A DNA stretch of 64,000 bases from Flavobacterium sp. (GTDB taxonomy: Bacteria > Bacteroidota > Bacteroidia > Flavobacteriales > Flavobacteriaceae): contig NZ_JAIXSL010000007.1 of the NCBI RefSeq assembly GCF_027484705.1, positions 434,001 through 498,000 on the forward strand, in the 5' to 3' direction. The position numbers and the translations under genes are program-made. The notes under the pieces are model-generated. The model was not told the origin of the DNA, did no database searches, and saw only the letters and a program-made list of their open reading frames with translations. This document shows, one piece after another, positions 8,025-17,601 of this stretch. Position 1 is the first letter of the stretch; the number at the start of each line of letters is the position of its first letter.

Positions 8025-10034
8025 TTATTTATAATTTCTAGCTGCAATTTTGATAAACTCATATTTCAACTCTTCTTTGTTCAAGATTTCCTTGCTGATA
8101 TCATAGCCCATATATTCCCAGGCGCTAACGAATGCAAAATTCTCATCATCCCGAAGGGTTTCACCTTCTGAATCTTGATATTCTTCACGGAAATGGCCTC
8201 CACAAGACTCTTTTCGCTGTAAGGCATCCATAGCCATCAGTTGTCCGAGATCAATAAAATCAGCTACTCGAAGTGCTTTTTCCAATTCCGGATTCAATTC
8301 GTCAGAAGTTCCCGGAACGTAAACATCTTTGTAAAACTCTTCTTTCAAGGCAGCAATTTCCTCAATAGCTTGCTTTAAGCCTTGCTCATTTCTGGCCATT
8401 CCTACTTTATTCCACATGATTAAACCCAAACGTTTATGGAAATGATCCACAGATTTTGAACCTTTATTGTTGAGGAATTTATCGATAGTTTCTTTAACAC
8501 TATTCTCTGCTTCTGCAAATTCTGGTGAATCTGTAGATATTTTCCCAGTTCTTATTTCGTCGGCTAAGTAATTTGAAACGGTGTAAGGCAACACAAAATA
8601 ACCGTCTGCTAAACCTTGCATCAGTGCAGAAGCGCCTAAACGGTTGGCTCCGTGATCTGAGAAGTTAGCTTCTCCCGCAACAAAGCAACCTGGAATGGTA
8701 GACTGCAAATTATAATCTACCCAAACGCCACCCATGGTATAATGTACTGCAGGGTAAATTTTCATTGGGGTTTCATAAGGATTCTCGTCGGTGATTTTTT
8801 CATACATCGCGAAAAGATTTCCGTATTTTTCTTCCAACCATTGTTTCCCTAAGGCTGTGACTTCTTCATTGGTAGGGTTGTGGTTTCCTTTTGCATAAGC
8901 TGCCTGACGTCCTTTATTTTGGATTTCGGTCGAAAAATCTAAGTATACCCCTTCATTCGTATCGTTGGCCTCGATGCCATGTCCTTCATCACAACGCTCT
9001 TTAGCGGCTCTTGACGCCACATCACGAGGTACTAAATTACCAAAGGCCGGATATCTTCTCTCGAGGAAATAATCTCTGTCTTCTTCTGAAAGTTGTGTCG
9101 GTTTCAATTTTCCGGCACGAATCGCTTCGGCATCCTCTTTACGCTTCGGCACCCAAATTCTACCTGAATTTCGCAATGATTCCGACATCAATGTCAGTTT
9201 GGATTGATTGACTCCATGAACCGGAATACAGGTTGGGTGAATCTGAACAAAGCACGGATTCGCAAACAACGCACCTCTTTTGTGTACTTTCCAGCCTGCG
9301 GTTACGTTACTTCCCATCGCATTCGTCGAAAGGAAATAAACGTTGCCGTAACCGCCTGAAGCAATAATCACAGCATGTGCTGAATGTCTCTCCAATTCTC
9401 CTGTAACCAAATTACGGGCGATGATGCCTCGCGCTTTTCCGTCGACTTTTACCAAATCAAGCATTTCATGGCGGTTGAACATTTGTACGCGACCTAATCC
9501 GATTTGTCTTGACAAAGCTGAGTAAGCACCCAACAACAACTGTTGTCCGGTTTGACCGGCTGCGTAAAACGTACGCTGTACCTGTGTTCCACCAAACGAA
9601 CGGTTGTCTAACAATCCGCCATAATCTCTTGCAAAAGGAACACCTTGAGCGACACATTGGTCAATAATATTTGAAGATACTTCAGCCAAGCGATGAACAT
9701 TCGCTTCACGTGCTCTGTAATCTCCACCTTTAATCGTATCATAAAACAAACGATAGGTACTGTCGCCGTCGTTCTGATAATTCTTTGCGGCGTTGATTCC
9801 GCCTTGTGCTGCAATTGAGTGCGCTCTACGTGGGGAATCCTGAAAACAAAATGCTTTTACGTTGTAGCCCATTTCTCCAAAAGAAGCTGCTGCTGAAGCG
9901 CCTGCCAAACCCGTTCCCACGACGATAATATCGATTTTCGGGCGGTTGTTCGGAGCTACTAATTTTAGATGGTCTTTATAGTCTGTCCATTTGTCTGAAA
10001 TCGGACCTTGAGGTATTTTGGAATCTAATGCCAT
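8025..10034 (-). CDS. sdhA: Succinate dehydrogenase flavoprotein subunit
   Basis: 669 residues. The FAD Rossmann motif [17 protein letters not shown] is near residues 37-53, followed by [12 protein letters not shown] with the His expected to carry covalent FAD. Substrate-side motifs include HPTCIP and the [14 protein letters not shown] capping/C-terminal region. Oxidises succinate to fumarate. The length and the arrangement with a single cytochrome b (B-type, as in Bacillus and Bacteroidota) fit the operon. It lies 4 bases after sdhC and 6 before sdhB, so the three are co-transcribed. Confidence 0.97.
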   Translation of the reverse strand: MALDSKIPQGPISDKWTDYKDHLKLVAPNNRPKIDIIVVGTGLAGASAAASFGEMGYNVKAFCFQDSPRRAHSIAAQGGINAAKNYQNDGDSTYRLFYDTIKGGDYRAREANVHRLAEVSSNIIDQCVAQGVPFARDYGGLLDNRSFGGTQVQRTFYAAGQTGQQLLLGAYSALSRQIGLGRVQMFNRHEMLDLVKVDGKARGIIARNLVTGELERHSAHAVIIASGGYGNVYFLSTNAMGSNVTAGWKVHKRGALFANPCFVQIHPTCIPVHGVNQSKLTLMSESLRNSGRIWVPKRKEDAEAIRAGKLKPTQLSEEDRDYFLERRYPAFGNLVPRDVASRAAKERCDEGHGIEANDTNEGVYLDFSTEIQNKGRQAAYAKGNHNPTNEEVTALGKQWLEEKYGNLFAMYEKITDENPYETPMKIYPAVHYTMGGVWVDYNLQSTIPGCFVAGEANFSDHGANRLGASALMQGLADGYFVLPYTVSNYLADEIRTGKISTDSPEFAEAENSVKETIDKFLNNKGSKSVDHFHKRLGLIMWNKVGMARNEQGLKQAIEEIAALKEEFYKDVYVPGTSDELNPELEKALRVADFIDLGQLMAMDALQRKESCGGHFREEYQDSEGETLRDDENFAFVSAWEYMGYDISKEILNKEELKYEFIKIAARNYK

Positions 10035-10038
10035 AGAA

Positions 10039-10875
10039 TTAAGCTTTTAGAAAGAAATGAATGTATAATGGAATGATCGCAAACAACAAAGGAACCACAA
10101 TCGCGAAACCTTTTCCGAACGCTTTAATCGCCGGTGTATATTTGGGATGGTTCAATCCTAAACTCTGGAAAGCACTGCTGAAACCGTGCAATAAGTGAAA
10201 TGCCAAAATGATCATTGACAATACGTAAAGCAATGTATAAATCAATCCGTACTGCGCATCCTGAAAGAAAGCAACCGTGATTTTGTATAAATCTTTATAC
10301 CCTTCTTTAACCTTTACATTGGCTGTGGCATCGTAAAAGTCGGTTCGGTCTTTAATTACAATCATCTTTTGATCAACTTGCGCTTTAGGTAAATAACCAC
10401 CGTCGGTAGTTACATAAAATTCCTGCGACTGCCCTTGAGCACTGATTGTGATGGTCTGTAATGGCATCTTTTCATCAAAGTGCATTTTTGCCCAAAAGCT
10501 CACCATGTGTGTCACGATGAAAATCAAAATCACCGTTCCCATCACTGCCATGTTTCTTGAAGCCCATGGACTATTCGCCGAAGGATTGTTTTTTGCATAA
10601 CCAATCGGACGTGCGGCTTTATTTTGGAAAGCCAGCATAATCCCGTCGAAAGCATGAAAAAGAATGGAAATGTAAGTGAGGTAAGAAAGTATTTTTACTG
10701 CCGGATTCGAAGTCATGAACAAAGCGTATTTGTTAAAATTCAACGCATTGTGAGGAACCAATAATTGTAGATTTCCCGCCAAGTGACCACTTAAGAACAA
10801 GCATAAAAATAAACCTGTCAGAGCCATCCAGTATTTCTTAGCTAGGGACGACTTTAATAATGCAGATTTTGCCAT
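10039..10875 (-). CDS. sdhC: Succinate dehydrogenase cytochrome b subunit
   Basis: 278 residues from the ATG at 10873-10875 ([10 protein letters not shown]). Five membrane helices with heme-ligand-type histidines in [21 protein letters not shown] and FHLLHGF mark the dihaem B-type anchor, which passes electrons to menaquinone. Between helices 3 and 4 is an extra soluble loop of roughly 60-70 residues (from KMHFDEKMP to [10 protein letters not shown]), making it longer than the about 200-230 residues usual for the family. An ATG 30 bases upstream would lie at or before the predicted transcription start, so the shorter form was chosen. First gene of sdhCAB. Confidence 0.93.
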   Translation of the reverse strand: MAKSALLKSSLAKKYWMALTGLFLCLFLSGHLAGNLQLLVPHNALNFNKYALFMTSNPAVKILSYLTYISILFHAFDGIMLAFQNKAARPIGYAKNNPSANSPWASRNMAVMGTVILIFIVTHMVSFWAKMHFDEKMPLQTITISAQGQSQEFYVTTDGGYLPKAQVDQKMIVIKDRTDFYDATANVKVKEGYKDLYKITVAFFQDAQYGLIYTLLYVLSMIILAFHLLHGFSSAFQSLGLNHPKYTPAIKAFGKGFAIVVPLLFAIIPLYIHFFLKA

Positions 10876-10906
10876 AAGATTAGATATAGTTTGTTTTAAA
10901 ATCACA

Positions 10907-10937
10907 CAAAAATAAGGCTATTTGGTTTTAACTACAA
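10907..10937 (-). promoter_or_regulatory. sdhCAB promoter
   Basis: Read leftward: TTG (complement of 10935-10937), 20 bases, TATTTTTG (complement of 10907-10914). This is an exact match to the Bacteroidota vegetative promoter. Transcription would start near 10900, giving a leader of about 25 bases. Confidence 0.8.
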
Positions 10938-11054
10938 CCTTTTCACGCTAATTTATAATGATTTTAAAATGTTTAAGCAGAAAGCCTGAGAAATATCTAA
11001 AAACCTAATGTTTATTGGCTAATTTTCAATACTTTATTCAAACAAAACGGCATT

Positions 11055-11087
11055 TTGAACCTTATCAATTTACAATTGCTATTTTTG
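11055..11087 (+). promoter_or_regulatory. Promoter of the Crp/Fnr-like gene
   Basis: TTG at 11055-11057, 22 bases, TATTTTTG at 11080-11087. The predicted start near 11094 lies downstream of the first in-frame start of the open frame (11055), so translation most likely begins at the ATG at 11106. Confidence 0.65.
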
Positions 11088-11105
11088 TTGAAATTTATCA
11101 ATGCT

Positions 11106-11696
11106 ATGAAATCTCAGGAACCTCAAACTGGTTTATTGGAACACCTACAAGTTATGGCTGGTGAAGCTTGTCTTGAGCATTTGATCGATGAAGCAAAAAC
11201 TGCTTTTCAATTATTAAAACTGAAGAAAAACGAATTCCTGGTTCGTGAAGGCGAAGTTTGCCCGTATTTCTGTTATGTTGAAAGTGGCATCCTGCAGCAC
11301 GAAGTCCTCATCAATGACGAAGAAATCACCACTTATCTGGCCTTACGTGATACGTTCACGGCTTCGTTAAACAGTTTCTTATTCCAAAAACCTTCGCGCA
11401 AAAGCATCAAAGCCATTTTCGATTGCAAACTCTGGGTGCTCGATCTAGATGCGTTCCAAAAACTACTTAAAACCAACGAAGCCTTTCACCAATTCTATTA
11501 CAATCTTATCGAGAAACAAATCTGCCTGATTGACGATTACCGTATCGATCTGCTGACGCTCACGCCTGAAGAACGGTATAAAAAACTGCTTACGACCGAA
11601 CCGCAACTGATGCAGCAAGTGCCTTTGCATTATCTGGCTTCATTTCTCGGAATTTCTTCACGACATATGAGCCGAATCCGAAAGAACATAAAATAA
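11106..11696 (+). CDS. Crp/Fnr-family transcription regulator
   Basis: 196 residues from 11106. Residues about 25-140 form a cyclic-nucleotide-binding-type beta barrel (KNEFLVREGEVCPYFCYVESG). Then comes a long dimer helix and a short C-terminal winged-helix segment (LHYLASFLGISSRHMSRIRK). The cNMP-contacting Arg/Ser motif of true Crp is not evident, and no Fnr cysteine cluster is seen, so the ligand is unknown. It is divergent from sdhCAB across about 230 bases, and regulation of sdh by this protein is possible but only inferred from position. Family is clear. Confidence 0.85.
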   Translation: MKSQEPQTGLLEHLQVMAGEACLEHLIDEAKTAFQLLKLKKNEFLVREGEVCPYFCYVESGILQHEVLINDEEITTYLALRDTFTASLNSFLFQKPSRKSIKAIFDCKLWVLDLDAFQKLLKTNEAFHQFYYNLIEKQICLIDDYRIDLLTLTPEERYKKLLTTEPQLMQQVPLHYLASFLGISSRHMSRIRKNIK

Positions 11697-11731
11697 CGCC
11701 ATTTGGCTAGTAGGTAAATCAATTGTTTGCT

Positions 11732-11739
11732 TAATTTTG
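11732..11739 (+). promoter_or_regulatory. Candidate promoter box for pepP
   Basis: TAATTTTG fits TAnnTTTG, 28 bases before the pepP ATG. The upstream TTG at 11703-11705 is 26 bases away, so the minus-33 element is poor. Confidence 0.4.
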
Positions 11740-11767
11740 AGTTCGAATCAATCTCAAAATTACCGTT

Positions 11768-13060
11768 ATGAAATACCATCAAATTGACCGCCATCTTTTT
11801 ATAAAAAACCGCGCTAAATTCAACGCACAGATGAAGCCGAACAGCGTTGCGGTTTTCAATTCCAACGATATCTATCCGGTTTCCGCCGACAGTACTTTGC
11901 CTTTTGCGCAACACCGCGATATTTTTTATTTATCAGGAGTTGATCAAGAAGAAAGTGTCTTATTGCTTTTCCCGGATGCGCCTTATGAGCACCAACGTGA
12001 AATGCTTTTCTTAAAAGAAACCAGCGAACACATTGCGATTTGGGAAGGCGAAAAACTTACCAAAGACCGCGCTTTCGAAGTGTCAGGAATTAAAACCGTT
12101 TATTGGCTCCAGGATTTCCATAAGATTCTTAATGAAATGATGACTTATTGCGATACGATTTACATCAACACCAACGAACATTACCGCGCCGCCGTGGAAA
12201 CTGAAACGCGCGAAGACCGCTTCGTGAAATGGTGGAAAGCAAAATATCCGGCACATCAAGTCGCGAAAAGCAACCCGATTCTACAGCGTTTGCGTTCGGT
12301 GAAAGAAAGCGAAGAACTCGATTTGATTCAACAAGCGTGCAACATTACCGAAAAAGGATTTCGTCGTTTGCTACCGTTTGTAAAACCGAACGTGACGGAA
12401 TACGAAATCGAAGCCGAGCTCATCCACGAATTCATCCGCAACCGTTCCAAAGGATTTGCTTACACGCCGATCATCGCTTCGGGCAACAATGCGAACGTTT
12501 TGCATTATATCGAAAACAACCAACCTTGCAAAGCTGGCGATTTGATTTTGCTTGATGTGGCCGCAGAATACGCCAATTATTCAAGTGATTTGTCGAGAAC
12601 CATTCCGGTTTCTGGCCGCTATAATGATCGTCAAAAAGCAGTTTACAATGCCGTGTTGCGCGTCAAAAATGAAGCTACAAAGATGCTGACACCCGGAACT
12701 TTATGGAAACAATATCATATAGAAGTCGGCAAACTCATGACTTCAGAATTGCTCGGTTTAGGATTGATCGACAAAGCTGATGTGCAAAACGAAAATCCCG
12801 ATTGGCCGGCTTACAAAAAATATTTCATGCACGGAACCTCGCACCATTTAGGGCTTGACACGCACGATTACGGCTTGCTGCACGAACCGATGAAAGCCAA
12901 TATGGTCTTTACCGTGGAACCCGGAATTTACATTCCTGCCGAAGGTTTTGGAATCCGTCTTGAGGACAACGTCGTAGTTCAGGAAAAAGGTGAGCCTGTA
13001 AACCTGATGCGCAACATTCCGATTGAGATTGATGAGATTGAAAGTCTGATGAACGCTTAG
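11768..13060 (+). CDS. pepP: Xaa-Pro aminopeptidase (M24B)
   Basis: 430 residues with the two-domain layout of aminopeptidase P. An N-terminal domain (about 1-170, FAQHRDIFYLSGV) precedes a C-terminal pita-bread M24 domain. All five dinuclear-metal ligands can be placed: two Asp in LLDVAAEYANYSSDLSRT, His in GTSHHLGLD, Glu in EPGIYIP and Glu in IRLEDNV. Removes N-terminal residues preceding proline. Starts a same-strand run (pepP, GNAT, cupin, hydrolase) with small gaps that may be partly co-transcribed. Confidence 0.95.
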   Translation: MKYHQIDRHLFIKNRAKFNAQMKPNSVAVFNSNDIYPVSADSTLPFAQHRDIFYLSGVDQEESVLLLFPDAPYEHQREMLFLKETSEHIAIWEGEKLTKDRAFEVSGIKTVYWLQDFHKILNEMMTYCDTIYINTNEHYRAAVETETREDRFVKWWKAKYPAHQVAKSNPILQRLRSVKESEELDLIQQACNITEKGFRRLLPFVKPNVTEYEIEAELIHEFIRNRSKGFAYTPIIASGNNANVLHYIENNQPCKAGDLILLDVAAEYANYSSDLSRTIPVSGRYNDRQKAVYNAVLRVKNEATKMLTPGTLWKQYHIEVGKLMTSELLGLGLIDKADVQNENPDWPAYKKYFMHGTSHHLGLDTHDYGLLHEPMKANMVFTVEPGIYIPAEGFGIRLEDNVVVQEKGEPVNLMRNIPIEIDEIESLMNA

Positions 13061-13083
13061 ACCATGACGTTCCTTAAAACTGA

Positions 13084-13593
13084 ATGATGAAACCCATTAT
13101 TGAAACCAAACGGCTGCGTTTGCGCGAATTTACTCTGGAAGACACACAATTTATAATGGCGCTGCTGAATAGTCCGGGTTGGATTGAATTCATTGGAGAA
13201 CGAAACGTGAAAACTAAGCAAGACGCAGTAAATTACCTTCAAAACGGACCGATGAAAATTTATGAAAATCACGGTTTCGGGCTTTGGATGGTCGAACTTA
13301 AAGACGGCAAAACACCTGTTGGTATGTGTGGGATTTTAAAACGCGACACGCTCGAATTTCCCGATATCGGTTTTTGCTTTTTACCTGAATTTTCAGGGAA
13401 AGGCTACGCTTATGAAAGTGCTATGGCTACTATGACTGTGGCACAAGAAACCTACAATGTTGACAATCTCTGCGCCATTACGCTTGCTCATAATTCACCA
13501 TCAATAAAGCTTTTGGAGAAATTAGGGTTTCGGTTTGTTTCACCTATACAATTTCCGGACGATGGCGAAGTATTGATGTTATACCAAAATTAA
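13084..13593 (+). CDS. GNAT-family N-acetyltransferase (RimJ/RimL-like)
   Basis: 169 residues. The opening KPIIETKRLRLREFTLED is the usual RimJ/RimL start; the acetyl-CoA loop (FSGKGYAYESAMATM) and the C-terminal NSPSIKLLEKLGF motif are present. Transfers acetyl from acetyl-CoA to an amine. The target cannot be told; this group includes ribosomal-protein and small-molecule acetylases. It begins with ATGATG 23 bases after pepP. Confidence 0.9.
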   Translation: MMKPIIETKRLRLREFTLEDTQFIMALLNSPGWIEFIGERNVKTKQDAVNYLQNGPMKIYENHGFGLWMVELKDGKTPVGMCGILKRDTLEFPDIGFCFLPEFSGKGYAYESAMATMTVAQETYNVDNLCAITLAHNSPSIKLLEKLGFRFVSPIQFPDDGEVLMLYQN

Positions 13594-13602
13594 AATCGGC
13601 TT

Positions 13603-13950
13603 ATGAATATTCCATTTCAAACTATAGATTGGTCAGCTATTCCTAAAACGGAACATCACGGCGAGACTGGAACCGCTCATTGGCAAACCATCCAGTTTTC
13701 AGGTTTAAGGATTCGCGTTGTCGAATACACTGCCGGTTATATTGCTGATCATTGGTGTCAGAAAGGCCATATCGTGCATTGTCTTGAAGGTGAATTTATC
13801 AGTGAATTGAGCACCGAAGAACAACTTACCTTGACTAAAGGAATGACTTATGTCGTGTCTGATGATTTAAGCAGCCATCGCTCGATTTCGGAAAAAGGTG
13901 TCAAATTATTGATTGTTGATGGTGATTTTTTACTTCCGGATTTGCCGTAA
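13603..13950 (+). CDS. DHCW-motif cupin-fold protein
   Basis: 115 residues, a single small cupin barrel. The DHWCQKGHIVHCLEGEF segment (about 49-65) is the defining motif of this uncharacterised family and supplies His/Cys residues at the usual metal-binding place. A second cupin motif, with SSHRS and VDGDFLL, follows. No signal peptide. It starts 9 bases after the acetyltransferase stop, consistent with an operon. The substrate is unknown. Confidence 0.85.
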   Translation: MNIPFQTIDWSAIPKTEHHGETGTAHWQTIQFSGLRIRVVEYTAGYIADHWCQKGHIVHCLEGEFISELSTEEQLTLTKGMTYVVSDDLSSHRSISEKGVKLLIVDGDFLLPDLP

Positions 13951-13969
13951 TTTTCAAAATTTAAAAGCT

Positions 13970-13977
13970 TATTTTTG
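13970..13977 (+). promoter_or_regulatory. Candidate promoter box for the alpha/beta hydrolase
   Basis: TATTTTTG, 18 bases before the TTG start. The nearest upstream TTG is 25 bases away. Confidence 0.4.
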
Positions 13978-13994
13978 CTTCATAAAACTGCATT

Positions 13995-14777
13995 TTGAAA
14001 TTCCACAGCTATAAAAACACCAACATCGCTTATACCGATTCCGGCAAAGGAACGACCATCGTATTGCTTCATGGTTTCCTTGAAAACCAACAGATGTGGC
14101 GCGATATCATTCCCGAACTCGAAAAAAAACACCGCGTCATCACCATTGATTTGTTAGGTCACGGACAAACGGAATGTTTGGGTTATATTCATGCCATGGA
14201 AGACCAAGCCGACATGATTCATGACGTTTTATCGCATCTTAGAATCCGGAAAGCAATTTTTATCGGGCATTCGATGGGCGGTTACGTGGCTTTGGCTTTT
14301 GCGGAATTGTATCCTGATTTTATAAAAGGCATTGTCTTGTTGAATTCGACTTCTTTGGCCGACAGCGACGAAAGGAAAACCAACCGCGATCGCGCCATCA
14401 AAGCGGTGAAAAAAGATTACACGGCTTTTGTGAGACTATCGATCGCTAACCTTTTCAGTGAAGACAACCGCGAAAAACTGACCGATGAAATCGAGCGCGT
14501 GAAACTCGAAGCATTGAAAACGCCACTTCAAGGCATTGTCGCTGCTTTAGAAGGCATGAAAATTAGAAAAGACCGCGAAGTGTTATTGCATTTTGGTCCT
14601 TATCCGAAACTGCTGATTTTGGGTCAAAAAGATCCGGTGCTCAATTATGAGGAAAATCGCAATCAGATTGAAAACACCAATACCGAATTGGTTACTTTGA
14701 CAGGAGGACACATGAGCCACATTGAAAACCAAGCCGAAGTTTTGAAAGCTATCGGTGATTTCGTTAAAAAGATTTAA
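13995..14777 (+). CDS. Alpha/beta hydrolase
   Basis: 260 residues starting at TTG (MKFHSYKNT). Oxyanion motif LLHGFLENQQMW, nucleophile elbow GHSMGG, acid in LGQKDPVLN and a late histidine (GGHMSHIEN) give a complete Ser-Asp-His set. The cap domain is short and helical. It could be an esterase, or a MenH-like or BioH-like enzyme; the sequence alone does not decide. It ends 4 bases before the convergent AddB-like gene. Confidence 0.88.
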   Translation: MKFHSYKNTNIAYTDSGKGTTIVLLHGFLENQQMWRDIIPELEKKHRVITIDLLGHGQTECLGYIHAMEDQADMIHDVLSHLRIRKAIFIGHSMGGYVALAFAELYPDFIKGIVLLNSTSLADSDERKTNRDRAIKAVKKDYTAFVRLSIANLFSEDNREKLTDEIERVKLEALKTPLQGIVAALEGMKIRKDREVLLHFGPYPKLLILGQKDPVLNYEENRNQIENTNTELVTLTGGHMSHIENQAEVLKAIGDFVKKI

Positions 14778-14781
14778 TGGT

Positions 14782-17538
14782 TTAGACTTTCTCTTCGAAA
14801 GGCATGTCGGGGTTTAAAATTTCCTGCAGCAATAAAACAATTTGTTCGGTAAAGTCGCTCAGGATTTGATTATCGATTACAGAAACTGCTTCCTTATCTT
14901 CTTTAAAAGCAAACGGTAAGAATCCTGATTTCATATTTTTGAAAGAAATAATCCCGGCTTCTATCGGTTTGCCTTGCGCTTTTTCCTGATACATATACGC
15001 ATAAGCCAAAACCTGAATGATTTTGTCGTTTTTAAGGTCTTCCGTGAGGCCATCCCATGTTTTTAGGGTTACGCTTCGTTTCTCCACTTTTCCAGTCTTA
15101 TAATCGATGATTCTGATGTGGCCGTTACGCTCTTCAATGCGGTCGACATTGCCTTTAATCAATACCGGAAATGGCAAATTCGGATGTTCGAGCAACCGTT
15201 CGTAGGTTTGTTCTAAAGCAATTATTTTTAGTACATCTCCGTTTTTGAAGCTTTCGAGTTCCATTTGCAGGAAATTGTAGACGTGGCGTTTAGCCACCTC
15301 AAAAGCCAAAAGGTTTCTGCCTTTTTTGATTTCGCCTTCTTTATAGACTAATTTAAACTGGTTGAGCACTTCCTGATCCAATAAATTCAGGCCCGAAAGA
15401 ATATCATTCTCATTGATAAATTTCCCGACAAATGGTTCATACAAAACCCTGAGTGTCTCATGAATGATGGTTCCGAGGGTATTCAGGGCTATGTTTTCCT
15501 CCACTTCTTCTATTTCCCGAATGTGCAGAATCTTCTGGAAATAAAAATCAATCGGGTTTCGGATATAACTCGTCAGTGCTGATGGTGAAAAGCCTTTAGT
15601 TGCAATTTCCCTGAGTCGGACCATTACAGCATCTGACTTTGAAATAATCCTTCGATCATCCGCTATTTCAGGCAAAATCGCATTGTATATTTCGTGTGTC
15701 AGTTGGTGATTGGGTTGTTTTTCGATTTCGAGTTGGGTAATGAAGCGGCTTTTTTCACCGGCATCAATTCCGTCGCTTTCGGTATTATACAAAAGATAGA
15801 CATTCTTGGCGCGTTGCAATAAATGATAAAAATGGTAGGTATAGATGGCATCTTTTTCTTTAAAGGTAGGCAGGCCAAACTCTCTTTTGACATCATATGG
15901 AATGAAAGAATTTTGTGATTTACCCGCAGGAAATTTCCCTTCATTCATCGAAGTGATAATGACTGTATCAAAATCTAGCACGCGGCTTTCTAAAACGCCC
16001 ATAATTTGCAGACCGTTTAACGGTTCGCCTTCAAAGGAAACTTCCGCCAAATCGATGATTTGTTTGTAAATCGAATGAAGCGTATCCAGGGAATTGATGT
16101 GCGGATATTGAGATGCGTAATTGATCAGTTTATTGATTGTTTTAAAAATCGCATATACAAACGCCTTTGTGATTTTCTCCTCGTGACTTTCGTTTGCCAA
16201 ATTGTTTTTGATGGTTTCTAGCAACGTGGAAATGGCCTGCAATACTTTGATGACATCATTGTCCCATGGTTCTAACAATAATTTCAAAAACTCATTTTGT
16301 TGCCCATGAATTTCCAATACTTTCCTGTGGGTAATGAAGGTATAATTCTGTTGGTTAATTCTTTGTATCAAATCCTGCGCATTGATATAGGGTTCAGCCA
16401 ATGGATGCATCAGTACATCGAGTAAATCCTTGTAATAAAACACATACTGGCTTCGGGAAGATGCGGTGGTATGAAGTTTAAACAATTTGGCAATCAATAC
16501 TTGAACCGGATTGTTTTTACTGGAATATCCCATTGTTATATTCAAATTCTGTACACTGGCCGGTAAAGAATATAAAATCGGAATTAAGATACTTTCTTCG
16601 CCTAATACTACAGCGGTCTTATTGATATTGAACTCAGGATTTGTCAGGATTTGTTCTTCAATGACGCTTCCTACTATTTTGGCTTGTCCAATGCTTTTAG
16701 GTGTGCCTATGATTTGAATGTTTTTGGTTTTTGAAAAATCATCTCCAATCCATTGGAAAGGGTTCGATTTGTAATAACTCCATTGTTTTTTAAAACGACG
16801 CACGAATAAACTTGCTTCGTGTGACGGGTCGGTCAAAAATAATTCATCCACATCCCAATAAATCATTGCCTGATCGGAATGCAATAGCTGCTGAACGATT
16901 TTTTCTTCTGCAGCATTCAAAGCGTTAAACCCAGCAAACAAAAACTTTTTGTTGGTTATGGCTTTAGAAAAAGAATCAGTTTTTTTTACTGCTTCACGAT
17001 AAATCATTCCTTGGTATCCTATGCCTTTACTTTCGAGATGGGAATAAAATGAGTGATAATAATGCGGTAACAATTTCCAGAACTCTAAATGCTTATTGAT
17101 GAGTGTTGTTCTTTTTTCAGCATCAACGGACCAATGCTCTATTTCTTTGATATCATCGAGATATTTTAGAATCTTATCCGGCTCTAAAAGATAGCGGTCT
17201 ATTTCATTGAAATCCTGTAATAGCGTCTTTGCCCAATTGGCAAACAATTCGAAGGATTGCTGTTGCGCTTTTTCTGTAACCGACAAATAAACTTCGTAGA
17301 ACTCAAAAATCAACTCAATAGGGTCAATGCTGCGAAGCCCTGAAATATCTTGGATGAAATCTTCAATACTGATGATCTCGGGAGCAAAAACAGTATGGCT
17401 AATTTGGTTCTTCAGCGCTTCGATTAGGAAAATTTTGGCGCGTTTGTTTGGTAAAATAACGGTTGTATTCGGCAAGGCATCGCTGTAGTCTTCAATCAAT
17501 ACACCGGCTATTCTATCAAGAAAAGAAGTTTTTGTCAT
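14782..17538 (-). CDS. AddB-like inactivated-helicase/PD-(D/E)XK nuclease
   Basis: 918 residues. The body resembles an inactivated UvrD-like helicase (MNEGKFPAGKSQNSFIP). The C-terminus holds a RecB-type nuclease, with GTIIHETL (His of the nuclease), then the active-site core IRIIDYKTGK and a QVLAYAY helix. Family knowledge: AddAB resects double-strand breaks to Chi for RecA loading. I found no cysteine anywhere in the protein, so the [4Fe-4S] staple of Bacillus AddB is absent; the usual cysteine position reads YIRNPIDFYF. Its likely partner lies at 20337-23522, separated by two genes. Confidence 0.8.
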   Translation of the reverse strand: MTKTSFLDRIAGVLIEDYSDALPNTTVILPNKRAKIFLIEALKNQISHTVFAPEIISIEDFIQDISGLRSIDPIELIFEFYEVYLSVTEKAQQQSFELFANWAKTLLQDFNEIDRYLLEPDKILKYLDDIKEIEHWSVDAEKRTTLINKHLEFWKLLPHYYHSFYSHLESKGIGYQGMIYREAVKKTDSFSKAITNKKFLFAGFNALNAAEEKIVQQLLHSDQAMIYWDVDELFLTDPSHEASLFVRRFKKQWSYYKSNPFQWIGDDFSKTKNIQIIGTPKSIGQAKIVGSVIEEQILTNPEFNINKTAVVLGEESILIPILYSLPASVQNLNITMGYSSKNNPVQVLIAKLFKLHTTASSRSQYVFYYKDLLDVLMHPLAEPYINAQDLIQRINQQNYTFITHRKVLEIHGQQNEFLKLLLEPWDNDVIKVLQAISTLLETIKNNLANESHEEKITKAFVYAIFKTINKLINYASQYPHINSLDTLHSIYKQIIDLAEVSFEGEPLNGLQIMGVLESRVLDFDTVIITSMNEGKFPAGKSQNSFIPYDVKREFGLPTFKEKDAIYTYHFYHLLQRAKNVYLLYNTESDGIDAGEKSRFITQLEIEKQPNHQLTHEIYNAILPEIADDRRIISKSDAVMVRLREIATKGFSPSALTSYIRNPIDFYFQKILHIREIEEVEENIALNTLGTIIHETLRVLYEPFVGKFINENDILSGLNLLDQEVLNQFKLVYKEGEIKKGRNLLAFEVAKRHVYNFLQMELESFKNGDVLKIIALEQTYERLLEHPNLPFPVLIKGNVDRIEERNGHIRIIDYKTGKVEKRSVTLKTWDGLTEDLKNDKIIQVLAYAYMYQEKAQGKPIEAGIISFKNMKSGFLPFAFKEDKEAVSVIDNQILSDFTEQIVLLLQEILNPDMPFEEKV

Positions 17539-17550
17539 ATCATAAAAATA

Positions 17551-17583
17551 AAAAAAACGCCCCGATAAATCGGGGCGTTTTTG
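17551..17583 (-). terminator. ompA terminator
   Basis: Strong stem AACGCCCCGAT / ATCGGGGCGTT with a 2-base loop, T-rich on both sides, immediately downstream of the porin gene and just before the AddB-like start. Confidence 0.9.
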
Positions 17584-17601
17584 AGAAATATTTAAAGGAA
17601 A

